64,000 bases of DNA from assembly GCA_030685235.1 (NCBI GenBank), contig MU839141.1, forward strand, positions 62,001 through 126,000, read 5' to 3'. Below, piece after piece: positions 10,902-20,829 of this stretch (position 1 is the stretch's first letter; each line of letters starts with the position of its first letter). Position numbers and translations under genes: made by a program. Below the pieces are notes generated by a model. The model had not been told where the DNA came from, made no database searches, and saw nothing but the letters and a program-made list of their open reading frames with translations. Source of the stretch: Copromyces sp. CBS 386.78 (Eukaryota > Ascomycota > Sordariomycetes > Sordariales > Sordariaceae).

Positions 10902-13149
10902 ATGAAGGTACGTCATGCCCCGCTGTTCTGTGTTCTGCCATCCCGTCTCTCTTCCCGTCCCCATCCCTCCTCCTCTTCAGTCCGATCATTTTCGCTCGTC
11001 CCCCAAAGAACAGCCCTCGTGATTACACAGTCACTGGCAGAGGCTTCACTGCTATTGGGGACATGAAAGATAAGATCGGGCTACGGCTCAGCTATTCATA
11101 CACCACCACATGGGCGTTCTTGCCTTGACCAGTTCGTCACAATGGAGTGCAGCCTGCGTGAACCGGAGGAATCCTTTTTCTTGGTTTCTGCTCCATCTAC
11201 ACCCACAGCACCTCTCGAATTTGCTTGGCCTGTTCGGAATTCTCTTCTCAATACTACGGTCTCGTCGTTCTGGCAACTAACAATGTCACGCGGATTCAAG
11301 GCTCTACGAAGGTCCATCAAGGGTGGAGAGAAGGACTCCAAACCCCATATTACTATTCAACCGAAATCTGCCGTCGCCATTGTCCCTCCAAAGAAGGTAT
11401 GTCTCGGAACAAGGTCTCAATCACACGGCACTTGCGCTAAACTTGTTATCACAGGTTATAAAAGCTCTTTACGATTACGAAGCGCAAACTGAACAGGAGG
11501 TTAGCTTTTCACGCGGCGATTTCTTCCATGTCATCGGTCGTGAAAATGACCCAGAGTGGTACGAGGCATGCAACCCTGCGGTACCAGACGCTCGTGGTCT
11601 CGTGCCCGTCGCATATTTCCAGGCCCTTGGGCGTACGGAACGCGATAGCGGCCAGTCCCAAACCGGTTCTTTGGGTTTCAAGACCGTAGATAGCGATTCG
11701 GGATATGGGGAAGGCTCGGCAGCCTCGCCCCCTGGAGCCAACGCAGGACACCGGATTTCGAAGACGCCTGGCAAGAACGGAGCCATGGTTTATGGTGTCG
11801 TTTTGTACGACTTCCAAGCCGAACGGGCAGACGAATTGGAAGCCAAGCAGGGCGAGGCCATTATTGTGATCGCCCAGTCGAACCCCGAATGGTTCGTGGC
11901 TAAGCCCATTGGAAGACTTGGCGGCCCGGGTCTAATTCCCGTATCCTTCGTTGAGATTCGGGACATGGCGAGTAATGTTGCTGTCCCGGATCCCCATGAA
12001 GCTGTACGAAAAGCTGGGATTCCGAAGGTGGAAGAGTGGAAGAAGATGGCTGCGGAGTACAAGAACTCGAGCATAACACTCGGCAAGTTTGATGTCGGTG
12101 GTGGCGGTGGCCAACAACCACTGGACCAGGCCATGAACCGCTTGACGTTGCAAGGAAGCGCCCGGCTGAGCCAGCAGACTACTCACACCCAGGTACGTTA
12201 CGACTCCGTCTACAGGCTCTGTGTGCGTGTTTTTACTAACAAGTCTCTACAGCAACAAATACAGGCTCAAGGACAAGCCTATGCGGCAAGGCCAACGTCG
12301 ATGCTATCCGCACCCATTGCAGCCAGGGTTCCGAGGTACTGCTTCGCCGAGGACAAGTACTGGTTCGTCATCGAAGCCGAACTAGAGGATGGTCGATGCT
12401 TCGAGCTTTCGCGATACTATGAGGATTTCTACGACTTCCAGATTGCGCTCCTGACCGAGTTCCCCCTTGAAGCTGGAACTACAGCCGGCACAACGCGAAC
12501 GCTACCCTACATGCCCGGTCCTGTTAATTACGTGACTGATGCAATTACGGAAGGCCGCCGCCACAACCTCGACTCTTACGTCAAAAGTCTACTTGAGCAA
12601 CCGCCACACATCTCCCGCTGTAACTTGGTCAAGCAGTTCTTTACGCCTAGAGAGGGTGATTACGAGATCGACCCTAGCGTTGCTCGGGAGGAATACCGAT
12701 TTTCGGGAGGCTCTGGTCCGTCTTCTGGTTCACCAGCTGACGGCCTCTCCTTACAGAGCACAGCCGGTGGCAACAGATACTCAGCCGGTCTTGGTGCTCC
12801 TCAGAGACAGTTGAGCATTGGCAACGGCCAACCACCCATGAACCGCCAGATTTCAGGACTCACGCAGGCTTCGCAGACTTCGTTGTCGCCTGCTATCATG
12901 CAAGGTGGCTCGCAAATGAAGGTGAAGCTGCACTTCAATGGCGACATCATTGCTATCCGCGTTCCCACTGATATTCCCTTCCAAGCTTTGCATGACAAGA
13001 TTCTCGATCGTCTCAAGATTCCCCAGGGCGAACATGTTCAGCTAAGTTACAAGGACGACGCGAGTGGCGAGAAGCCGCCTCTGATGAACGACGAGGATCT
13101 CGATATTGCGCTGCAACGGAACGAGAAGCTGCTTGTTTATGTGGAGTAA
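10902..13149 (+). CDS. bem1: BEM1 polarity scaffold (SH3-SH3-PX-PB1)
   Basis: Proposed exons are 10902-10907 (only ATG AAG), 11301-11396, 11455-12192 and 12253-13149, giving 578 residues. The short first exon yields MK-ALRRSIKGGEKDSK, matching the MKAIRRSLKG start I recall for Aspergillus BemA. A CTAAC branch at 11277-11281 lies 20 nt before the acceptor at 11300, which supports this intron. Domains: SH3-1 at ~35-95 (ALYDYEA), SH3-2 at ~145-205 (VLYDFQAERADELE), PX at ~305-425 (YYEDFYDFQIALL, LPYMPGP) and PB1 at 502-578 (MKVKLHFNGDIIAIRV, DEDLDIAL). Known role: Bem1 links Cdc24 (via PB1), Cdc42 and PAK kinase at growth sites, and in fungi also the NADPH oxidase complex. The start at 11283 used by a simple ORF reading lies inside the proposed intron. 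Confidence 0.92.
10908..11300 (+). other. Long first intron of BEM1 after a two-codon exon
   Basis: The donor is GTACGT at 10908, the branch CAACTAAC is at 11274-11281, and the acceptor AAG ends at 11300. At 393 nt it is unusually long for this window. An ATG at 11283 in the branch-to-acceptor gap could mislead gene callers. Confidence 0.65.
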
Positions 13150-14748
13150 TCGACTGGCACCTTTCGATAGCCCAGCCCATACACGTTTATTGGTCACATA
13201 CCGATACACGGCGTCAGTCAGATACCATGGTCACATGCGCCATGTTTCACGAGCATTCGCTTCGAAGACAGCACCGGGTGGACTAAGACATTCAATATCC
13301 AGAACATCGCGGTTGGCGACTACCTGTACGACCAAGGCGAGCAATCGGGAGGGACACACACATTCGAACTCGAGAGACATACCACCATCTTTACCGTTGA
13401 CGGCTGCCTCAAACGGTTCTTCAACCACACACTGCGGCATTCGTACACTACGTTATATACCCAAACATACACACATACAGTCGCGGTCAGGTCGATATAA
13501 TACGCTTCGAAATGATCGGCTCGTGCCTCTCCACTCACTAAACATTTTGGACGGATATGGTCATGGGGCATTTTGGATGCGGTGGGGTCTCGGATACGGT
13601 GATTTTTTTGGAACAGCTGGGAAGGCGAAGTCAGGGATCCGTGGCGATGATCAAGAGGAGGAGGGAAGTCGCGTCAGGGGAGTGTTGACGCAGTGGTAGG
13701 AAGAGTTCTAGGTGTGGCCAAATTGGGAGGTGGAGTTTTGGCCTGGTGGGAATAAGAGTGGATGGATTATTTGATACCAAACAATCACGGTGGCATTGAA
13801 AGTTAAAGAGGGATGGGCGGGAGGAAGAGGAGGTGGTGGTGAGGGTGATGACAAGGGACAGGAAGAAGGGGCCCGCGTGAATGGATGATGATTGAAATGA
13901 AAGACACCAAGAGGTTTTTTGTGTTTCAAAGATGTTGATAAGGAGATGGCGGTGGTGACACGCGAGTAGTTGTTACCGTAGTGTTGTTGAGATTTGAAAG
14001 ATATCCATGTGCGCACAAAGTGTTTTTGGTGTTCGGAGTTGAGTGAAGATGACCTACCAGAAACGGGAGAGTAAGTAGTAGCTTACTCGCTGCCAGTTAA
14101 AAGAATAAATCTATGTTTGAAGATATCGCGACTTTGGATAATTGCATTGCGTTTGTGACGAACACTCCGTTTGCCAACTATGGGACATGCCAAGTTTCAT
14201 TATAGAAATATATCACACTATCACAACAGTACAGCGAAGCTGTGTCGAACGATGACACTCTCGCACCAAACATTGATGATTCGGTCCATGTATACGAAAC
14301 CACGGATAACAGAGTAAACCCCATTTCCTACCACCATAGCGATCCTTGTATGTCATTCAGTCCAAAGGCCGGACCTATCAGCTCGTTTTGAACCCCTATA
14401 CTCATACAACGCCCATCCGACTGATCCACCAATTCTAGATATGGTAGGCAGGTATGCGAACCATATCTCCCCTGTCAAAGATAATGATAGACGCCCAAAA
14501 CGCCCGCGTACGCCGCCAGACTGTCCTAGATAAAACATGCCGATTCTCGGAAAAGACAACGTCAGGATAAACGTGGCAGAAAAGACATACGGAACTGAGA
14601 AGTACCGACACTTTTCTCAGCAAGAGGCGGTAATGATAAAACAAACAGTGAAAGAAACCCAAACAGAGAAAAGTCTAGACCCTCGAGCAAAAGGTGAGGG
14701 AACTCCCAAGTTACGAAAGCGAGGCGAAACCTCCCCCGTCACCCCCTC
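13150..14748. other. Intergenic region between BEM1 and the CENP-B-type gene
   Basis: This is the convergent 3' side of two genes, 1.6 kb long. The section 13,700-13,950 is purine-rich on the plus strand (G/A blocks), probably UTR. No ORF with family features is seen on either strand. Confidence 0.45.
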
Positions 14749-16003
14749 TCAAACAACAACATGAGTGCTCATATGCTCCACCGCCTCCTTGATAGTCCTC
14801 AACATCCTCTGATTCACACAGAAAGGACATCTGACCGGCCGATCCGTCAACGACACCGGTCCTCCACTAGGAATCGGCGTCAGCGTCAACGGATCTTCTG
14901 CACCAGCCGGCGCGAACCTCGCACCCGAAGTAGTAGTAGCAGTCCCATTGGCACCACCGCCACCACCACGAGCAGGCGTAGACATGGCATTCGCATAAGC
15001 CTGTCCGGCAATCGTCCCCAAGGGAGGCAATCCCCGCTCCGCGCGCTCACGCTCCTCGCGGGCAGCAGCGGCTTCGGCTTCCGCGTCGGCTTCTTCTTGT
15101 TGCAGAGCACGGAGGGCGTTTTGAAGGACTACCTCCGGGTCGTCGTCGGGTGAGTAGCCACCCATGGGTACGTCTCCCACGGAGGCAGAAGCGGGTAGGC
15201 CGCTAGTAGTGTTGATAGCAGGATGGGGTTGCCCCTGGCCGTGTCCGTGCCCGTGCTGCTGGAGGCCGGCCAGATGTTGCTGGTGCTGGTTCTGATGGGG
15301 GTTGGGGACATGATGACCAGCAGCAGAAGGGGAAGGACCCTCCAATTTCCTGATGATTTCATCTCTAACTTTTGCGCACGTGGCGAGAGTGGGTTCGACG
15401 CCGACCACGCGCACCACCGTCTCGCGGATGACAGTGGGGGACACGTCCGCCGTGATGCTCATGAACCGGCCCACGGCGTCGACGAGGTAGGGGATGTCAT
15501 CAGCCGGGTTGGGCGCCGTGCCGTGGCGTCGCTGGCGACGGATCAGCAAGCCGTAGCGCTTCTTGAAGCGGTGGATCCATCCGGGGCTGAACTCGGGCGC
15601 CGTCTCGTCTTTGTAGCGCGGCAGCTGCGTGAAGATGTTCTTGGCCTTTTCGGCGAGTTCTTCGTTGGACGGCTGGCGGCCCGAGGCGACCATCTGCTGG
15701 TGCCAGAGCAGGACGAGTTTCTCCACATCGGGCCAGTTGCCGAAGCGTAAACGGGAGCCGGAAAGCTGCGGGTCGCCGTCCAGACGCGCGTACTTGGGTG
15801 ACAGGGAGTGCGAGACGGTGGATTGAGAGATGGTCTGGTTGTATTGTGTTTGGAACCACTCGATGCAGGCCTTATGGCTCGGCCGCACGGTTTGCGAGTT
15901 GGCCCATCGTCGGAGGGCACGGCGCTGGTCGAGCGTCAGGGAGTTGCGTTCGCGTTCTTTGGGAGGGGAGAGGCTGCCGTTTTGGCTGTCGTTGTGGGTG
16001 GCG

Positions 16004-16050
<47 letters not shown>

Positions 16051-16098
16051 ATTATTGGGGTTGGTGTTGGTGGGAGCCTCGCTCTCGACGGCCGACAT
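14749..16098 (-). CDS. CENP-B/Tc5-type HTH DNA-binding protein with terminal C2H2-like finger
   Basis: A single exon of 449 residues. A poly-Asn run of ~18 (GTT repeat on the plus strand, 16003-16050) follows the start. Residues ~55-215 carry two helix-turn-helix units of CENP-B/Tc5-transposase type: LTLDQRRALRRWANSQ ... ISQSTVSHSL, then WPDVEKLVLLWHQQM ... FSPGWIHRFKKRYGL. The middle is Gln/His/Gly-rich and contains an acidic coiled stretch with EEADAEAEAAAAREERERAE. The C terminus has CPFC-x14-H-x3-H, a possible zinc finger. There is no DDE catalytic domain, so it is not an active transposase; it looks like a domesticated DNA-binding protein of the Abp1/Cbh1 kind. Which DNA it binds cannot be told from sequence. 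Confidence 0.8.
16003..16050. repeat. (GTT)n trinucleotide microsatellite coding for poly-Asn
   Basis: About 16 uninterrupted GTT units lie within the CENP-B-type gene near its N terminus, followed by ATTATT. The length is likely to vary between strains. Confidence 0.9.
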
Positions 16099-17487
16099 GG
16101 TGGTCAGGTCCGCAATTGGGCAATGGCCGCGGGTTTATCAATAAAGCGGGAACGACGACGACGACCTGAGTGGCTGTCGTTGGAATGTCACTGACCCCTA
16201 CAAGAGAGTATTCAGGGTTTAGTGTAATCCACAGTAATCGGGGTTGTCCGAAGTGGGCGAGGTTTCGAAAGGGTGTGTTGGGTTGTGATCGCTGTAAAGA
16301 GGGTTTGTGTGCTGTTTTCGTTCCTAAACGTTTGTACGGAGGAGATGAGACTTGAGAGAGTCGGGGAGTTGGCAGTTCAGGAGGAGATTTGGGTCCTTGT
16401 TGCGCATGCTGATAGGCTGATACTGAGGTGCATAACCCTAAACCGACCCGCTTGATTCTCCCCCCCCTTGATTCACGTGTCGGGTGCCAATGCGCGTTTG
16501 GAGCATGCTCTTCACTTTGGTCCAATGCATGGTAACGTCAATGAATATCGCCGAGGTATATACACTTTTACCACGACGACAGCTCTTTGCTCGTCATCAA
16601 ATTCATCATTCCACCCACGCGTCCAACGTTCTGTTGTATTGATTTCTTTCAGTGCTATCGCCCGATCCCGACCACAAGCCAGCAGGGAAGTTACCTAACT
16701 GCAGCTGTATTGGCATTAACTAGCCACAAACGGGCCATCGATGTCTAGAGGTATCTGAATGTCGTCACTCAACATCGCACTCCGGTCTTTCCGTTATTTG
16801 TGACCTTCCTCCAGCATCTATCTTTCTTAATGCCTTCCTCCGTATCTCCATGCTTGTCTTGTGTTTTTCTTCAGTTTTCTTCATTTTCTTTCGACACGTG
16901 GACCGCGAGTGTTTGAGCAAGTTGACTTGTCCGCAAGCACTGGAAACACATATAAACGCACTCTCTCCTTACCATGTAACACTTGTCCTTTTCATTTTAC
17001 CCTTTCCAAGCAAAAGCTTACCTTTTCCTGATTTTACGGCAGAAATTCGACTTGGGTCACGTCTGCACCATGGGTTCCATCAAGTTATTTCACCACGGCG
17101 TTTGTCATTGGGGAGAGAAAAAGGTGCGTGCTTGTATGGTCTGCTAGTTGTGGGCAACTCAAGTCATTTAGATTGAACGAGCACAACGTTCTCACATCCG
17201 CATATATCGATTATCATCGTTATGTCAACCAGTCATGAGTACTTGGCAGCTGTGATGCCCCGTTATTCCTTCATGATACCCTAGTCGACGTCCAACAGGT
17301 CAAACCAGCCAAGGCACATGGCAAGCCAAGTTGGTCCTCGAACACTTCATCAACGACGAGAAAAACAGCAAGCCAATATACGTCACAATTTTTGTCCAGC
17401 CCCGCGCCCGTATCTTTGGACAGCCCATGCATCCCGACCAGCTACAATCCTGACTGTGCTGTGATACTGGAGATATCCCACAGGGCG
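16099..17487. other. Intergenic/promoter region
   Basis: Upstream of the CENP-B-type gene (-) and downstream of the coiled-coil gene (-). Short open frames lack domain or splice support. A C-run occurs near 16,460. No RNA gene is recognised. Confidence 0.45.
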
Positions 17488-18504
17488 TTACTGGTACCTC
17501 GTCCACTCGCGAGTCTTCGACCACATCTGCACACAGGTGTTCATTAGTACTGTCCTCTGGTCTGCTGTGGGGGTACCGACGTACTTTGTCGAAGAATTTA
17601 CCCTCGTGTCCCCTTTCCAGCACAAAGTATATGGCTGCGTTGAGATCGCCGACTTCCTTACAACCTGCGTGAATCTTGGCGCTCTGCTCGTCCAGCATCA
17701 GCTTCAGCTCTTCCTTCAGCGCCTCGTATTTTCTGTTGTTCGCCTTCCTCAACGATATGTAGTTTTTCTTCGCTCTCTCCGCGTTCTTTGTTATGACATC
17801 AAACTTGCGTTTGCTTTCTTCCAAAAGAGCTGCGAGATCCGCATTCTGCTTTATGAGAGCCTTGAATTGATCTACTGAAGCTGTGTCTTGTCCCTGAGCC
17901 GGCTCGAAAGCTGCTTCTTGCTCTAGGGCCGGCATGAAAGTTGTGTTCTGCGATGGAACAGGCATGGAAGCGGGATCCTGCTCCAGAAGCGGCTTGGAAG
18001 CTGTGTATTGCTCCAGGACAGGCTCGGAAGCGGGCTATTTTCATGTCACGGGATGATCAGCGAGATGCTCTCGAATATTTGAAACACTGTTGACATTGTT
18101 CTTACCAGGATATTCGCTTGTGAAGAGACAGAAGACTCCGTATACGCCAAGACCTTGCTTGGGAGGCGAGCGGTTGTTTTGGACTTTTTGCGTCCTCTGC
18201 GCTGGCTTGGACGACGCTTCCTGACGCCATCACCTTTCGGTTTACTACCGCGCTCCATCTTGCTTCGAGTGATAGCGTCAAAGACGGGGGGTAGGCGTGC
18301 GGAGGAAGAGCAAGTCGGCCAGACGATTGGGGTGGGAGTGTTTTGCGTGACACCAGAGCGAGAGTACGATTTGGCGTGGGGAGGAAAACAAACTAAGTGC
18401 AAGGACGATAACCGCGAACTGCCTTTACTGGAATTCGTAATCCCTGGCTTCAAGGTGTCGGCACGGCTGCCTGGACCTTTTTTGCACAGGCCAGGTACAA
18501 ACAT
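17488..18504 (-). CDS. Orphan protein with decapeptide repeats and a coiled coil
   Basis: Minus-strand exons 18504-18106, 18034-17585 and 17526-17488 give 295 residues. A shorter start at 18258 (MERGSKPKGDGVRKRR) is equally possible. Intron 1 uses GTAAGA; intron 2 (58 nt) uses GTACGT with an ACTAAT branch, and its removal gives the ending KFFDKMWSKTREWTRYQ instead of a long improbable tail. The N terminus is very basic (RRPSQRRGRKKSK). Then come about five degenerate 10-residue repeats of the form ASxPxLEQxx (ASEPVLEQYT, ASKPLLEQDP, ASMPVPSQNT, TFMPALEQEA). A Lys/Glu-rich coiled coil follows (LAALLEESKRKFDVITKNAE onwards). No family is recognised and no function is assigned. Confidence 0.55.
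17850..18034 (-). repeat. ~30-bp coding minisatellite (decapeptide repeat)
   Basis: The start of exon 2 in the orphan coiled-coil gene carries roughly five diverged 30-bp units. Each encodes a variant of ASxPxLEQxx. The same words (GGAAGC, TGCTCCAGGA) can be seen recurring on the plus strand. Confidence 0.7.
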
Positions 18505-19546
18505 TCGGCGTACCTGCCAGAAAAGAACGACACAGACAACAGAGTGAAAGGCAACACGCCCACAACGTAAGTCCCCTTCACGCTCCGGGGTCCACCATCA
18601 CATCCGCAGGTACTTTAAGTCCGAAAGTTGAGACGAATTCATGAGCAGAGAACATTCACTCACCCACCGCAGCCAAAGTGAGACCGGAGAACCGACAGGC
18701 AACATTGCGACAGGTCCCGTGTAGTCATTCAATCAGTAACGGCTCACTCGGCACTGACAGCCATCCTTCATGGAAAGCTCAACGTCATTGTTTACACTCT
18801 GACTTCTATCTTGCGGTGTTCCTGTCATCTATCATTGCCAGCCTTTTCTATGTTGGCGCGAAAATGGTTACGTGCCATGGCGTGAAGACTGCCCAACGAT
18901 ACCTCGCAGCTGTCCCAGAACTTCCCAGAGTTGACTCGCCAAGATTTGATGCCAGTACCTCGCACCATCACTTCCCGCTCGTTTAATCTCTTCGGCTCGT
19001 CACCTGCCACCCATTCACTAAGTTGATCCGCTTGCTTCTCTCCGTTTCTAGCGGATGACGAAGGCCAGACTGCCTGCCACCTGGCAGCATTGATATCCCA
19101 GCCCGTCCACCACTCAGAGGACCCGACATGGGAGAACTTTCTCTGTGAGATTCCTTAATCTTCTCTCGATAAGTGAAGATCAGACGAGGCCTTCCATTAC
19201 AGCTGAAAGGTACGAGCTGGAGTGGGTCCCGCCAGCTACCCGACCTTCACCACAGCCCATCCAGACTCGTCGTCCCGTCCCTTCACAACACTACAACGGC
19301 AGGTGACGCGCAAACAATGTCCACCCGCATTTTCATCCCAACTTGAACACCCATTCACAAATCATGACAATAGCAACTGGAAATTCCCAGTGGAACTGCC
19401 GCCAGAATTTGCACTCCTACACAGACCAGCAGGCTGCCCTCTCCTTTCCTATAAGAACCCCTCCTCCCCAACACAATCTTGCCCTTTCTTCCTCTCCCCT
19501 TTCAACCATCACAACTTCGGTCTGCAGCGCAACCGTCGCCAACACC
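18505..19546. other. Divergent intergenic region
   Basis: This separates two orphan coiled-coil genes transcribed away from each other. From ~19,210 the plus strand is C/T- and CA-rich, suggesting the leader of the gene at 19547. No gene is supported. Confidence 0.4.
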
Positions 19547-20829
19547 ATGGCTGGCCCTTATCAAGGCAAGGACGTCGAGATGTCCAACACATTCTCAGTA
19601 AGTCTATCGCATCCGGCATCACTCGTCAGCAATGTTTCAAATTTCCGCAAGAGCAACACTTCCTCTCTACAAACGTGAAAATGCCTGCTCTCCTGTGTAC
19701 ACGAGGCCTGCTCCTGTTCTTCTGGGATCACTTTCGCCCAGCTGAACCATGTTGAGCGCCTTGTCACGGTTGAGGGTCAGGCCGGGGCTCGTGGAAGTCA
19801 AGGTCCACCTTGACTACTCTCTCCATGGTGCTACCGTTGTAGTTTAAGCTCTTTGAGTTCTGTCAAAGGAAGGCCATCCCAACTATGAGTGGATCTTCGT
19901 GTCCTGGTGGGTACGGATCCCTTCGGGGTAGGTCCCATCGTCCTGGGAACACACAGGGTCCGTGAATGTCGTCGATCCTGGTGGTTTACTCTTGAGCGCA
20001 GGGGTGACACCATCGCAGCTCGCAGAGATTTATCCCGTCAAGGTGGTTTGGGGGGCGCAGAATATGAAACGGACGCATGACGGGTGATGAGACTTACCAT
20101 AGTGGGTTCGCTTGCTGACGGATGCACCAGTTCTCCCAAGGCACTACAAGCCTCGCAATCCGCAACAGGGCTGCGCCCCAAGACATGGTCGCTGTAAGTT
20201 TACTTCAACATTTCGCTCCTCATCCTCATTGCTTCTTCAACTTGCCCTCACCTTTCCGCATACTCATATCGTGTCGAACCAAGATCATCTTTCTATCATG
20301 TACTACCCGTTGCGAATACTTCTTGTAGACCAATGCCGCATCGTCGAGCGCTGTCACGGCTGTCGCGGATGCCGTTATCAACGCTGACGCTCAGGTTGAC
20401 ATCAAGTTGGACCGCCTTGTTCGTGACATTGCAGACGGCGCAGAGAGAGCCACCAACCTGGGTCTGGCGCAGCTGACCCTTCACGACACTAACGCGGCCA
20501 AGGTCGCAAATGCTGCTGCAATTTTCAAGATGCAGGAGCATGTGGCAGTGGTCGGCCATCGGGGGGAGAAGCACGAGATCAAAGTACACGGCAACGTGCA
20601 AGACCTGCAGAGCCAGCTCAGGATGGAGAGAAGGCGCACCGATCGCTTGGAGAAACTGGTTGAGATCTTGCTGGAGGAGAGAACCATGCCGGCCACAGAG
20701 GAGAATCGAGCTCTTTTCACCAAAAAGATCGACAAGGTTGAGAGGCAGTATAAAGCCACGTGTGCCAAACAAGATGTGGCGGAAGTCGAGCGTCGTCGCG
20801 TGACCCGCGGCCCCTACTCCAGTGACTGA
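19547..20829 (+). CDS. Orphan coiled-coil protein, three exons
   Basis: Exons 19547-19597, 20131-20193 and 20329-20829 give 204 residues, all joins phase 0, with donors GTAAGT. Exon 2 encodes FSQGTTSLAIRNRAAPQDMV. Exon 3 starts TNAASSSAVTAVADAVINAD and continues into a heptad-like helix (LQSQLRMERRRTDRLEKLVE) with a basic tail. Intron 1 is long (533 nt). A second in-frame ATG at 20122 would start the protein at MHQFSQG and remove the need for exon 1. No homologous family is recognised. The C-terminal exon is confident; the start is not. Confidence 0.55.

Noticed and set aside
13106..13699. 197-codon open frame after BEM1
   Set aside because: It starts inside the BEM1 coding end in another frame and has low-complexity, non-protein-like composition; more likely 3' UTR.
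16430..16445. CCCTAA-like word (telomere-repeat-like)
   Set aside because: A single occurrence, expected by chance; not an interstitial telomere tract.
19222..19755. 177-codon open frame upstream of and over exon 1 of the coiled-coil gene
   Set aside because: Pro/Ser/His-rich reading of a pyrimidine-rich leader in the wrong frame; splice logic favours the alternative.
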